Counted from the stretch's first letter, positions 31,872-46,700 are shown. The stretch: DNA of 64,000 nt from Plecoglossus altivelis (GCA_036571765.1 BROE01000018.1:12952694-13016693); one strand, 5' to 3'. Translations and numbers: made by a program. The notes: generated by a model from the letters alone, not told the origin.

Positions 31872-33190
31872 GGCTATTGAAGTGGGACTTCTGAACCAAA
31901 GCAATAGCAAAAATAATCAAATTACTTGGTAGGCAGCAAGTAGTCCTTTTTATTATTGGAAATTAGTGACTACTAGTAAATATTTCTACTGCTGCCACTA
32001 CTTGTATTGTGACTTGGAGTACTAATCATGCAAATGTTTAACTTTGAATTTGTTTATAAATAGATTTAAACATAGTCCCAAACATAGTATTTCTTAAAAT
32101 AACGCTTAAGTGTATCTAAACACTAAACCTCTTTTTTGAAGGAAAACCTTAATGGTTTAATACTCCCTGCAAAAGTATTCATTCTGATTAATTGTTGATA
32201 AACCTTCTTGACCTGAGTAGTCAAGAACTTTTGAGAAGTAGGTTTGTGATGTTTCTGTGCCGTGTCAAGGCACTCAGCCAATCACAGGGAGAAGGGAGTG
32301 CCATCTCATGGTGGGTACTTCAGGCAATACTGTGATACCTTGAATTCCTTGAGGTAAAGGCTAACCTTTAAATGCAGGAGCATCATGCTATGACATAGCA
32401 GTCATGGGATAGAAATTGATTTCGCAGCCAGAACAGGGCATGGATCTGTGCACACCCTGCTCTCTGAGGATGGAATTCAAATGAAGAGAGGAAGCAGCCT
32501 GATTTGCAAACATTGCACCTGAAAGAATTCATCATTGAACATTTCAGTTTGATTTTAGACACAACCAGAATTCTACTGTGGGAGGCTTAGGTTGAAAGGT
32601 CTTTAGAAACACCATATAAGTATTTGCATGAAAATTTACATGTTCTACCTTCAGAAGTACAAAATATTCATACAGGTTTTAGATGGTGTTTCACTTCTCC
32701 TTGTAGGTCTACATTGTATACACTTGCCTTCTTGATAACAACTTATCATTATAATACTATACTAATTAAGTTATCTATCTGTAAATGTCGAACTATTAGT
32801 TAAGCTATGTTTAACTACTATTAAACTAAAGGACAATTTGTCATTATGCATGAGTGCATTTTGAAGTGCCGCTGTACCTGAAAGCCGGTATGAATTATCA
32901 TCTAACAATGCATCCCTTGACACAATGAACCATTGACATAAGAGATTTAATAGTTACGTGTTTTGCTTCAGCACTGTAACTCATTGTCAATCACTCCAAT
33001 GTATTGATTATGAATACTGGGGCTTGATGTCATTTCTACCTTATATCATTCCTTCTTCTGTACTTATCAAAATGTCATGGAACTATGGATGAGAAATGTG
33101 AAAACCATGAATGTGTAGTTGTATTTGGTATTTTCTTTTGTTAATGTGTCATAATATATAGGAATAAACATACAAAAACTTGGGCTGAGG
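31872..33190 (+). other. rabep2: rabep2 3' untranslated region
   Basis: About 1.3 kb of AT-rich non-coding sequence ends with an AATAAA signal at 33163-33168. No transposon is recognised inside, in contrast to the flanks, which supports it being retained UTR. Confidence 0.6.
33163..33168 (+). promoter_or_regulatory. rabep2: poly(A) signal, rabep2
   Basis: AATAAA, the last plausible signal before LINE debris starts. Cleavage would be expected about 10-25 nt downstream. Confidence 0.55.
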
Positions 33191-33199
33191 CTTTTTTGT

Positions 33200-33340
33200 G
33201 AATATGTGTACTGTAAGGCTAGAGAGTTCTAGACTTCTTGGTATATAGAGCACCTGATCTCTGGAACAAATTACCTGTCTCAATTAAGGAGGCTGATAAC
33301 ATTTGGACATTTACTGTTAGTGCTATATCCCTGGGTTGGA
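33200..33340 (+). mobile_element. L2-type LINE coding remnant
   Basis: One frame gives RAPDLWNKLPVSIKEADNI, the C-terminal RT-region signature of fish L2-like LINEs. It is truncated at both ends. Confidence 0.6.
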
Positions 33341-33769
33341 CCTGCCTTTTTTGTTTTCTGTCTATATTTTCTTTGTATCTTGTTCCCTTTGATTTTCAAT
33401 TACAGGCTCCTGCATTCCTGTCCACACACTCTGTCTATTAATCACATCTGCGGCTCATCAACTCATCTGGATAGTAACACCGGTTCCATATCCACTGTTC
33501 GTCAGTTCAATGTCGTTATTATCCACAACCGGTTCATACCTCTGCCTGCTCCAGTCCCGTCTCATCAGTCCAGCGTTCCCTCATGATTCTCCCCTACCGC
33601 AGCACTGCCTTTTCTCCAACTTAGCTAAATAATTAATTTACTTTCTGGGTCTTTGCATTTTTGCATTTTGGTCTACCTGCTAGCCAGCCATCATGACAGT
33701 TTGGTTAAAAAAAACCAATGTGTATGGTTTTTGTCAGTTCTAATAAAGCTTTATGTCCCTGGAGTCCTG

Positions 33770-34420
33770 ACAAATAAAGGGGTTGGTGCCGTTTTAGTGT
33801 CTTAAAATACCTTTTTTAGTCTACTTAACTGTTTCACTAGTCCACACTTGACAGGTGGGGACCTCGTTCTTAATATTAGTGTTTCTCCTTGCATTATCTA
33901 ATATCTGCTCTCTCTATGCCTTTGTACACACCTCCCTTTGGTGTATGGGGTTTGAGTAATCAGCACATGCCTGGTCGTTGGTCTACCAATGCTGGACCTG
34001 GTCGCCAGTGGACATCGGTCTAACTGATGAATAACAGCTGGTTCCTGGCCACTTCATCCCCCTGCCTGTGATGCTGTGCCAAACACAGTCCCCAGCTCTG
34101 TGAGTGCTTAAATTGACATTAACTAACTCTGAACACTGGGCTTTGGTGTTTCAACTCCCATTGACACTTCCTAGTTGTATGACTAAGTTTAGCTGTGTTC
34201 TGCACCTTTCTTTTCCAACCATCTCCAGCTCAAGGGATCCCTCACTGAATTGCTCCTACCAAGGTTTCTTCCATTTTTCAACTCTTGTGAGTTTTTCCTC
34301 AAGGGTCCAGGTTGGTTGAGGAGCAGTTCTATGGGTGTATGTGAAGCCCTCTGTGATATTGATTGGAAAAAGGGCTATACAAATACATTTTGGTTTAATA
34401 TTAATACATTTCCATACCAT
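33770..34420 (+). mobile_element. L2-like LINE 3' region
   Basis: Contains TGCTCCTACCAAGGTTTCTTCC, then GTTTTTCCTC and GTGAAGCCCTCTGTGATATTGATTGG, then GGGCTATACAAATACA, the classic 3' untranslated end of an L2-type LINE. It fills most of the gap between the rabep2 and atp2a1 3' ends. The 33350-33760 stretch before it is LTR-like but not resolved. Confidence 0.65.
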
Positions 34421-34464
34421 GTTAGCAATTGAACCAAAACCTAAAAAGGACCCTTTGCTGTCAT

Positions 34465-34717
34465 GTTTTTAATACATGTTTTTATTTTTCAAGAATGGTC
34501 ATTATAGTCTGAGCAATTGTCCATAATGTCAATCTATTAATTAAATTTGAATACATACACAGGAAGATTTTTTTGTTTTTTCCGTTGTCTTTGTTCGTGT
34601 TTCTCTTTTCTACGAGTAACCACTTGTCCTGTGTAATGATACGTCACTCCACTTCATGTAGTCTCCTCCGCTCTTTCTCTCAGTTCCACTTCTTGGACAC
34701 TAGATTATCATCTCTTT
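34465..34717 (-). CDS. atp2a1: atp2a1 proposed terminal exon 24 (residues ~994-1005) and 3' UTR
   Basis: Proposed acceptor CGCTTCACAG at 34718-34727, phase 1, joins GAG G| of exon 23 to |AA AGA GAT. It adds a 12-residue charged tail (ERDDNLVSKKWN) with TGA at 34680-34682. An AATAAA lies on the minus strand at 34481-34486. The tail is charged like the mammalian SERCA1b ending (DPEDERRK by memory) rather than the single Gly of SERCA1a. The intron before it would be 3.4 kb and contains an L2 LINE. If the exon is wrong, the real end lies elsewhere in 34.7-38.1 kb. Confidence 0.5.
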
Positions 34718-37700
34718 CTGTGAAGCGGACATGCAACAAAATGCATTAAAAATGTATTAAAAATTGATACCAGTATTTTTATGTTGTATGTATGGATTTT
34801 TCACTTCATACAATTCAACGTGAATAATATGGAAGTTCAAAATATGTAGTTTAGGAAGACTATTTTTAGCTGCAATAATCTGACAAATTATATGTAGTAA
34901 TGAAGCCTTTGAATAACATCCACATGTGCAGGCATATACACATAAAATGTTATGTTTTGTCACCAGCTGTACCCTCTCTCCAGGGCAAAACTAATACTTC
35001 ACAGAAAGTGATAATTCCAGAAACAGGAATTGAAGTAAGAAACAGGCATCTTGCAGTCTGACATGAATCCAATAGCAATAGAGAGAGACTGAAAAACAGA
35101 CATCGCCAAAACAGTCCAGCATTCCAGTCCAGCAAACAACAACTTTGCCTACGCATGATAGTCTGAGACGGACACACTTACAACCGTATAACATAAACAC
35201 ATTAAGAACAAGTCAGATACCTGACTTTGTTTCGGGAAAAGTTAAAATTGTTAGAATGGAAAGTAACAATAGTGACAATAAGAGGACCCCTTAGAGGAGT
35301 TGGCATCAACAAGGTTTTAAAAAATACATAAGAAAGAAACCCATGACAGTGGTCAATGATTATTAGTATTGAGCAAACCCTATTAGTATTGAAAAAACAT
35401 GATCTGTAAAGCTAGTGCCCCATATTAATCCATCAGTTACATTAGACAGGTTCACTGCTGTTGATCAGGCAGAGATAACTTCAGCCATCATGTCCTCGAA
35501 AACATCCACTTGTATCTTAGACCCAATCCAAGTAGACTCCTCAAAGAAATCCTCCCCTTAATCATAGGCTATATTCTTAATATCATAAATACATCGCTCG
35601 AAAGTGGTTATGTCCCACTGTCCTTTAAGTATGCAGTTATTAAACCACTACTGAAAAAGCCTTATCTTGACCCTGACCTGCTGACTAATTATAGACCTAT
35701 TTCAAATCTTCCCTTTGTCTCCAAAATCCTTGAAAGAGTTAAACAGCTTTGTCGCCATCTTCAGGACAACCATATATTTGACATTTTTCAGTCTGGGTTT
35801 AGAGCCCATCACAGCACGTAAACGGCATTAGTTAAAGTCACAAACGACTTATTATTAGCTGCTGACAATGGAATGGTCTCTATCCTGGTTCTGTTGGACC
35901 TCAGTGCTGCGTTTAACACCATCAATCACAAAATTCTACTGCAGAGGTTGGAATGTGATGTAGGTGTCTGAGGGGCAGTCCTCATCTGGTTTAAATCCTA
36001 TTTATCAGATAGGTACCAGTTTGTTAATGTAAACCAGAGCTCTTCCCCTTGTTCTAAAGTAATCTACAGTGTCCCGCAGGGTTCATACTCGGTCCAATTC
36101 TGTTTATGCTCTATATGCTGCCTTTAGGTAACATTATCAGAAAGCTTGGCATTAACTTCCATTGCTATGCGGATGACACACAGCTGTATTTATCAATGAG
36201 ACCTGATCAGACCCATCAGTTAGACAGAAAAATCTGGATGACACTTAACTACCTACTTCTTAACCCTGAAAAAACCAAGGTCATTGTACTAGGTCCTAAA
36301 CGTCTGCGAGACTCTTTATCCGACCAGATGGTGTCACTGGATCAGTGTAGCCTCCAGTTCTACTGTAAGAAACCTCGGCGTCTTATTAGACCAAGAACCA
36401 ATCATTTACAGCATTTATATGTGCTGTAAGCCTGCAAAAAAGCCTCCTTTCATCTGCGTAATATAGCTAAAATCAGAAGAATCTTGACTGAAAGTGACGA
36501 TGAAAATCTCATCCATGCATTCGTTACATGTAGATTAGACTACTGTAATGACCTGCTCGCAGCGTGTCCTAAAAGCTCAATAAAAAGCTTTCAGCTGGTT
36601 CAAACCGCAGCAGCAAGACTACTAACAGGAACCAAAAGAAGAGACCACATCACACCTGTGTAGTCTCTTCACTGGCTCCCTGTTGAGTTTAGAATCAAAT
36701 TTAAAATCCTACTCCTGACAAGCCAATAAAATACATGGCCCCGCACTACCTCAAAGATGCTGTAGTACCATATCATCCAGACAGAGCACTTCGCTCTCAA
36801 AGCACTGGACTATTGGTGGTCCCTTGAGTCTCTAAATGCACAGTAGGAGGTAGAGCGTTTAGCTACCAAGCTCTTGTGTTATGGAATTAGCTCCCTGTTC
36901 CTGTTAAAGAGGCCGACGCAGTCTCTATATTTAAGACCAGGCTTAAAACATTTCTCTTCGAAAAAGTTTATGGACAGGCAAGTTATAAACAGAAATAAAA
37001 ACATACCGTTTTTAGCCATACTGCCCTCGGAGCAACTCTGCCGGGGGAAGTATGGCAGCTTGAGCGCTATCCTCTGGTTCTTCCCTCTTTCACCTTCAAC
37101 ATTAGTTAATATTTTATTTCACTATAGTCTGTTCATTGCTATTCACAAGTTTCTCTTCCCCGAGGTGAGCTCTGTCCTGGATGCTGTCCTGGCGATGGCT
37201 TCACCCCAGATGCCCCGCCTCATCTAATGGCCTGATCTGTGGACCCAGGTGCTTCTCAACTATCAGAGGAATGCTTCCTACAACAGACGAGCTGCTCTCC
37301 TCAGATCTACTTCTCTGATTAACTGAACTCTCCTCACACTAGATGATCTAGATGAGCCCCTCCTTCCTGCTGAGTGGTTCTTTCTTTACAGTCCATCTGC
37401 AGATGGATGCACACCAGCCCTGGTCCATCTACAGCCCGTCCGTCCGTTGGAGTAGGATCTCTCCTTCACTGTGGTTCTCCTCGAGGTTTCTACTTTTTCC
37501 CACTGGGTATTTTGTAGTTTTTCCTCGCCGAGAAGGAGGGTCTAAGGACAGGGGATGTTCTGGGACAGTTGTCCATTTGCTAAAATCATGTGTACATTGT
37601 TTGACTTGCTTTTCTGTTTATTGACCAATGATGGACTCATTGTTGCCCTTCGAGGCAACCGTTGTCGTGATTTTGGGCATTACATAATAAATTGAATTTA

Positions 37701-40700
37701 ATTGAAATATCAAATTATAAAATAAATTGATTTTATAAGGTATGGCAAACTAAATATACATCCAAACATAAAATATGATAGGAAATGAATGTTAGTCATT
37801 TTAGACCCATGTTTTTCATTAGAGGGGTAGCGGATCAAACAATATATATATTCAAAAAAGTAAGAAGGAAGAAATTAAAATAAGAACTTGTGATGACTAA
37901 AGAACAAGTTACTTGACTAATACCAGGAATGCTGAATGTTTAAATATTTTTTGGGGTGAATATATAGAATACGTTTAGTGGACCCATGTTGTGTATCAAA
38001 GGGTTAAAAAAAATCCTTTCCATTTCCAACATTTTATAGTGTAGATAGTTATATAGCTGTGTGTCTGCATTTGGTATTGGCTTGTGTTGTCCTTACCCTC
38101 CAGGTATGTGCGAGACACAAACTTCAGAACCTCGTCAATTAGGATGACAGGGAAGGAGAGCTTGAGCACCACTATCCATTGGTCCACAGTCAAATGGGTC
38201 AGCTTGAAGATCATCTGAAGCAAAAAACATACACCTGTTCAGCTCTGTAAGCATACTTACATACAAACATACACATATTGACTTGATAATTGTGTGCATT
38301 AAGGGAAAATATAGACGTTGCAAAGAAAGATGCATTAACATGCTAAACCCTCAATACTTAAAGACATCTGCATTTTTTTACATATCCTCTGTGATGTCAT
38401 TTAACCTAATACAAAGTGCCTCTGACTGCTGGTTCTAAATATTATTTCCTTTTTTCATCTGCATCTACATCATACAGGGTTCTTGCTGTCTTAACATTGC
38501 TGAAGCTCGACTTCAAGATCCCACTGACTATCTCACTGACAATCATTTGACACTCAATGTACATTACTGTTATTGCATTACAAAAACGACAAAATCACAT
38601 TATATTTACATTACAGTTATATTTTATGTACAGTTTGGAGTATGAAATAATCCCCCCAAAATGTTAGAAATTGTTCAATTGTAGAATTCAAGATGGCTAG
38701 GTCTTTTAAGATGAAGGAGGAGAGCGGTGCAAAGGTGGACTCACAGGAAGCGGGTCCACGTAGATAATCATGAAGTGCAGGGACATAGACAGAGACATGG
38801 CTCCCACCAGCCACAGATTACTCCAGGGGGGCATCCGAACAAGGGACTGATTCTCAGACAAGCTGTGAGGTGTGCCAATAAGGAGGTGAATATGTGATCA
38901 TGTCTGTGACAGTGAGGTGTTTGTTTGCGTCACTGAATGCATGTGTATATTTTTGGCTGTGTATACAGAAAAAGGGATACGAAACGTGTAGATATCTAAG
39001 ATTATAAAGCATGAAATTGAATACATAACATGAAGAGTGATGTATGGAGTCTGTTATATTCAAAAGTTTTAGGTTAAACAGACAATGCATCTTTGTGAGT
39101 TGGGATTCATCCTGAGATTAACTTCTTCCATGATAACCTTCTTAGATAGTTAAGTGAAGTGCCAATGATTTAAGATAGTTGAATACTTGTATATAGAACT
39201 CATTAAAACAACCATTGTCAATTATTAGATTTAGATTTATTGTCATTGTGCACAGTGCACAGTCAATGAAATAACGTTTTATTAGATCATCTTTCAGAAA
39301 CACAAATGTTGGAAAAATAGAGGTTTAATTTAACCTGTGCTCTCCTTATATTCTGCTACTTTCCCTGTCTTAAAGGTCAAAAAGGCCCCACTTTCAAGCC
39401 TGAAATAAAGCAGGTTAATACAATTGTTACCCTGGATCCTATTCAGCACTGAAATGTGCAGCCATGCTGCAGATTAATTGGAAAGATTTAGTTTCGTCTG
39501 AGTTCAATCAAGCACATACAATCTAAATGTCTCATTGTGGGTTGTGCGTATGTGTGCATTAAACATAATTTCGGGTAATTTTGACCCCTGAAGAGAACAA
39601 AAGGGTTAAGTGCAAATCCCATTGTAGTTGCTATTCACTTACCTGTTGAGGGCATTGCACATTTCAATTGTAACAAGCACAGACAGGGCCATAGTCATTG
39701 GAGGAGCAGCCTCAAAGACTTCACAGTGAACACCTGCAAAATCCTCATTTTCCTCACTGCACTGCATGAAGTGGGACTGAGGATGACAAATCGACAAATA
39801 CATGTATAATTAGACAACAAAGTCACCAATACTTAGTTAGTATATGGCTAAATAATAGTAACATTATTAATAGATTGATAAAAATGAAAAAATGATTTAA
39901 AGGGGTGATTCACTGCAAAACCGACTTTACCTTTTCATAGTTGAATAATGGCAGCTCAAGGGGTAAAATGAATGTACAGTGACTATCACAGCCCATTGAC
40001 ACCACTGCGCGATGTAAATCTCACATTGAAACTCCTGCTGTAAATCCATTGGTTTCAGATAAGATATGTTTGTGACCTCTCAAACAAGCCCCACCTTTTC
40101 AGGCTCCGGTCTGTACCTTTGTCCTGCCCCTAACACTTGCATTCAGACCAGCCCAAGGTGTTCTGGCCCAGGAACGTAAAATGAATTCTTGTAATTGTTT
40201 CAAGAATATTGAAAATGGACCACCATTGTAAATGCAGTGTTCCAGGCTGTACAGGGAATTATGAAACTTTCCATAATTGTCCGAAGGAACCAAATACTCA
40301 ACAGGCATGGCTGATCTGTCTATGAGAAGAACCCTGTGGAGTTCGACAATAACATTTATGAAGTTACTTGACACATTTCATTGTGGACAGTTTTGAAAAC
40401 CTGGGACAATGCAAAACAGGATTGGCTATGAATATGTAACTGAAAAATGTGGTGCTGTTTGACTGTGTGCTCATCTCAATTGCAAACTGTAAGTAGTATT
40501 TTGTCGCTAACAGTCAATGCTAATGTGTTTCGGTGATGTTGATAATGTTTCAGCTCAGTGAATTCTTCACCAAAAAGGTTGACGAGGACAGCCTTCAAGA
40601 GAGAAAGCGATTTGTGTAAATGTTAATCTGAGTGAGATTATGTCCCTGTCACACTGTTTTGCCGTTAGCCTCTGAGTCAAACTTGGGTCTCCCACTGACA

Positions 40701-43700
40701 GTGTGTTGTATGTGTCACAATGTTGTATTTCATTCCATTAGGGCGCATAAAAGATGCACCCTAATGGATAGGGCCATTTTCAACCCAACCAATGTTACAT
40801 ACCCTATTCAGAGACCTTAAGGAACTTTGTGAAAACCCCAGTGAATCACCCCTTTCATGATTTCTGAACATATTGACACTGGCGGTCTGAATTTGAATGT
40901 GTTTTGAGTTTGTAAAGGATGCACACCTTTGCTGTATACAATCTTTTAACATCAGAATGAAATAACCTTATCATGCAAACAACAAAATGTTTCCAACAAT
41001 CTACAATTCCCTTAAATTTATGATCAGAAACAGTTCCAATGCAGATACATTTCAATTTATTTCAATCATTAACTCTTTAATAATTTGAATGTTTTGAGGA
41101 AGATCATAATCCCAAGCAAAGAAGAAAGGCTTGTGTCGTGGAATGGGCCAAATTCTCACCAGGTGGTAGAAGGACACCATGGGACCTTCTTCACAGTACA
41201 GGAACCACCAGGCAGCAGCAGCCACGGTTGCAGCACCAACATAGCCTAATCAAGACGATAAGAAACAAGAAGTTACAAGCCATTTTTGTACTGTACATAT
41301 ACTCACATCCACTCTTGAAGGAATTTCCTTCATGTTTTTGTAAGAGGTTCTAAATCTGTTGTGTAAATGAGTTGGAATCACTTTACTGACAGAAACCGTG
41401 TTTGTGAGATTCGGAATTAGGCTCATAGGTTCAATACAGTGTCATTGAGTCAAGATTACAGATGCAAAACATGGATTGAGGTTGTGGTGTTTAGGTTAAG
41501 GTTTACACGTCCCAACTCAAAACTAACACATACTCCTCTCTGGTGTAAAATGTGCTCAAATAGCAGTCATTAATCACCATACCTCCAATAGCCAGGTATC
41601 TGAAGAACAGCCAGCCGGAGATTAGGGGCTCCTTGGGGGAACGTGGGGCCTTGCCCATGATGTCCAGGTCTGGGGGGTTAAAACCCAGGGCAGTGGCGGG
41701 TAGACCATCAGTGACTAGATTAACCCACAGGAGCTGGACCGGGATCAAGGCCTCAGGCAGACCGAGGGCAGCCGTCAGGAAGATACTGAGTGAGGGAGGG
41801 TTGGATCAAATACTGACTAGATTGTGTCACAGCGAAATAAGGTGATATTACTTGTGAATCCATGTATATTTTTGTGTCCTGGAAAAGATTGACATCTTCA
41901 TGTGTTAGACAAGCTTGCTGCAAATTCATAACTAGAGGATTTGTAATTTGGTATCATCACCTTATGTATACTGGAACCATAATTTGAGTTACTGTATATG
42001 CACTTGCAAGACCAAGATCATAACCACACAATATACATTGGGGGGGACAGGTAACCATCATGCACCGCCATCCTAATTAATATAAAACTATACATTTATT
42101 TGATAAACAAAATGCTAAACTCTACAGCTCTGAGTAATATCAATGTCAAACACGATCACAATTGCTTGTATTACTTCCAAATGCATAAAAAGTGGAGAAC
42201 TAAAATACACATAGCGATTTTATGAAGGTTATTGTCTCACAATGAAATGCTTTATTCCTGACAGAATTTTAGATCTGTCTCTAGTCTGTCTAGCCTCGGA
42301 GCATATTGCAAGTATCTGAACAGTTAATTCACAAGTCTTTAATATATAGGACCAGAGGAGAGGAAAGATAAGAAAGGAAAGGAGAACATAGGACAAGAGG
42401 AAGAAACTGTGGCCACAACATCTGGCATGTATGAATTTCTGAATAAATAACTTTAAAAAAAAGTTTACTCGATTTTTTCAACATTTCAGAATGTGAAGAA
42501 ACTTGTTTTCAAATGCAAAAAACAAATGTTTACATTCACCCTGGAAATGTTGACTCCTAGGCTACGGTCTTGGGCCAGTTGCATGCTTTCCACCTCATCC
42601 TCCCTAAAAGCTTAGGTTAAGTTTTTATAGACAGCATAACACCTTGAGCTTTAAACATGAAAGTAAGAAAAACAAATTACCCATAGTTTTTGGTAATTAG
42701 TAAACTCATCTTTGACATTTTCAGATTTAGGTTTCTTAACTGAATAATGAAAGAATTAATGATACATGTATTTTATATATTCGTTATAAATTTTTAAAAT
42801 ATATTTTGTATACTATGTCTCGGTTGCAAGGAGTTTCTGTGCAGTAGTTTCTGTCTTTAAGTCAATGTGTGCTGGTCATGGTTGTGTCTTGGTTGCACAA
42901 TGATCTGACTGGTGTTGCAGTGCTAGCTCAGCTTGTGTGTGTGTCTTCATCCATGCCGTGTCAAGGTCATCGTATGGCTACGTCATCATCTGTCACTTGG
43001 TGATGGTTATGTCCGGCTCACAAATCTTTCTTTGTGTGTTGTAGCGCAGTCCCAGTCATCACAGTTGTATTTCACTTTTTAACCACTCACCAGACAACTT
43101 CACCCACATTGGAGGAGATGAGGTAGCGGATAAACTGCTTCATGTTGTTGTAGATGGCCCTGCCCTCCTCAACAGCAGCTACGATGGAGGAGAAGTTGTC
43201 ATCAGCCAGGACCATCTCAGAGGCTGACTTGGCAACAGCAGTGCCAGAGCCCATGGCGATACCAATCTCAGCCTTCTTCAGAGCAGGGGCATCATTCACA
43301 CCATCACCCGTCTGGAGGGGGAAGAACGATGAGTTTAGGCTAAAACTCAGGCTAAAGTGTCTGAAACTTCATAACTCATATTGCCACATGGTCACATTGT
43401 TCTAAACTAATTGTAAAAAATGTATATATAAAATATATATATTAATGCTGCCCTTTTTATCTAGCTCATATGTGTATCTCCCCTGACCCCCCGGTCTCAC
43501 CATGGCAGTAATCTCGTCAAAGCCTTGGAGGAACTCTACAATCTTAGACTTGTGGGATGGCTCCACACGGGCATAACAGCAGGCTCTGCGCACAGCGTTC
43601 TTCTGCTCATATGGGGACAGGTCATCAAACTCGCGGCCGGTGAAGGCACGGCCAGTCACATCTTCCTCCTCTGTGAAGATTCCAATACGACGACAGATGG

Positions 43701-46700
43701 CCACAGCTGTGCCCTTGTTGTCACCTGGGAAGTGAGGGAGAGTGGATGTTATCACACTATTGCATAAACTGTTCAGTCTCATTAGCGGAACACTGAATCT
43801 ACAGTATTACGAATTGAACCTAAACCACCAAATAATAACCAAATTAGGACTTTAAATGTTTGGTCCAAAATATTTTACTAGTAGCACACATTCTGTTATA
43901 TTTTTGTTTAAAATAAAAAAATTCAACTTATTTAAATAATTAACATAGGCTTAAAGTACAGTACCGCTGCTACAAGTTGAGTTGGACAGTAGATGAAATT
44001 TTTTTTCTTGAACACCATTTGATTACAGATTTAGTATTTGCATATAAAAGCTAACACTGAACTGACAACGTACAGTCAAAGGTGCTGTACATGCAAGTGA
44101 AACAGGCCATCAATAGGCTTCAATAAAAGAGAATCCATCAGAGATAGTAGGAAGATTACGAGTGGCCAAAGCAACAGTTTTGTACATTCTGTGAACAAAG
44201 GTTGCACTGGAGAGTTGGGCATTAAAAAGGCTTGGATGTGCAAGGAATACAACAGTGGTGAATGATCACAGGAAACTTTTCTATTGTGAAGAAAAATCCC
44301 TTTTCAAAATCCAGCCAAATTGATAACACTATCCAGGAGTATCCAAGTCTACCACAAATGCAAAACTTCACAAGGTTCAAGCTATTCATAAGTCTCAAGA
44401 ATAGAAAGACCAGATTTTACTAAAACATTTAAAAAGCCAAACCAGTTCTGGAACAGAGTTCTTAAGACAGGTGAAACTCAGATGTCCCTGTACCAGCATG
44501 ATGGGAAGAAAAAATTATGAGAAGGATTGAAATGGCCCCAAAGTATACCACACACAAAATACAGGCTTTCTGTTGCTAATGTATGCAGTGATATATTGTC
44601 TGCAGAGATTCAGTCAACATCAGCAAAGCTGATAGGATGGTGCTTCCTTTTATAGATTGACAATGACCCAAACACACTGCAAAAGCAACCAATCTTGAAG
44701 GGAAAGAAGTGGAATGTTCTGAATTGGCCAAGTCAATCACCTGATCTCAACCCGACCAGAAAACTAAACTTGAGACATGAAGACCCAAAAACAAAAAATA
44801 TCTGAAGACAGCTGCAGTAAATGCCTCGTAAAACATCAAAAAAGAAGAAACCTGCAAAGCTTGCAAAGTTTTACAAACTAGAGAGTAAACTGCTAGGACT
44901 TTTCAACTCTAGCAGAGTTAGAGAAAGTATAATCAAGTTGAGAAAAGGAGAAAAAAGGGAATTAAAAAACAAAAGATAAAAAGAGTTGGATTGTGAACAA
45001 GTTGAGAGAGTTTTATGGTTATACACTAACCAGTGATCATGATGACGCGGATGCCTGCAGCCCTGCAAAGTTCAATGGAGCCCACAACCTCCTTTCGAGG
45101 AGGGTCCAGCATCCCCACGCAACCCACGAAGGTCAGGTCAGTCTGGGATCAAGAAACATAGTGGATGGAGTGCTCAGGTAGGCAGTAAAGAGGTAGTAGT
45201 TACATAATGCATACCACGTGTAAGACAGATACCAAGTATTTCATTGCAACTTTTTCCACTGACCAAATGTAACATTCCTTCACCTGTCCAAATATTATTA
45301 TATCTATACATATAACATTACGACTGTACTATGCAAAAAATACCTCATACTCAACAAACTTGGTGGAGTCTTCCAGGTTCATCTCCTCTTTCTTCAAAGG
45401 TGTGTCGCGGGTGGCCAGCGCCAGACAGCGGAGGGTGTCACGGCCTGTGCCCCACTCTTTGATCACGGTCATGATGCGGTCTTTAACCGGGCCAGTCAGA
45501 GGCACACGGGTGGTACCCACGCGGACATAGGCACAGCGTTCAATCACTCCCTCAGGAGCACCCTAAACAAAGTAAGTGAAATTGAAGGAGGAAAAAAGAG
45601 GGCTTATGTGGAATATTAACTGATGGAGAAGAGGATGGGGTAGCTAAAATCTGTGTTGCCTGGGGATTTAAGCACTGGGTCCAATATTAAGGCTCTAAAT
45701 CCAAAATACAGACGTCATATTTGGACTTCTGTTTGCCTTAGTAGACATTAGCAGGCTCACCTTGACAAACATCTTGTTTCCCACAGGGGCTTTAGAGGCC
45801 TTGGCAGGGGAACAGTAGACAGACATGGATTTCCTGTCACGGGAAAACTCCAGTGTGAATTCCTTCTTCATCAGTTGCTTGACCACCTGAGATGGAGGGG
45901 AAAGAGGGAGGACACAAATCAAAAGGAATAGTGTGTTGGAAAGATTGGGAAGAAATATTGTGTATGAGAAAGATATGATGACTGGAAAAGTTAGAGGAGA
46001 TGGAAATATAGGAGTGATTGAGTTTGGGACAGGTATGATATCTGCAGGTATTTTACAGTTTTTCTCAATTGCTTACACACATTTTCTGAAAGCTTGCCTC
46101 ATATTCTCAGAACTCTACACACAAATCCCCAAAACACACACACAATGGGCAAAACCCCTCAATTCTCCTGCAAAATGAAACTTTACATTCAAAACAATGT
46201 TATTTCTTCTCAAAATGGGATTTTGTTTTCAAATAACACACAAACCATCATATGTATAGACATTTATAGGAACCAGCTGAACACTGATGTGCTTAATGTA
46301 AAACACTATAATGAATGTAAACACTTCTTCTCCATTCATCATAATGACTTAGGCCCTTTTTTGTGTGTTACAGTGTTACAGTGTACAGTTTGTGTGTTTT
46401 CAGTGTTACACTTACTACAGACAGTACAAACATAAATGTGTTGTGAAATATTTGAGAATATTGTTTTTATTCTCAGAACACACAAATACACGGTAAAATT
46501 GTATTTTATTTTTCCTGCAAAAACAATGTACACTTTGTACATCCCATTCCCAACCAACACAAAGTTGCACATACACTACATACAAAACAACAGAAGAATG
46601 TTCCTGTTCAAGAGACAGAACACGTTCCCGACCACCTTGAGTTGGTAATCTTTCAGTTCTGCCAAACAAATAGTACAGTACTGTAAATACAAAGTAGGTA

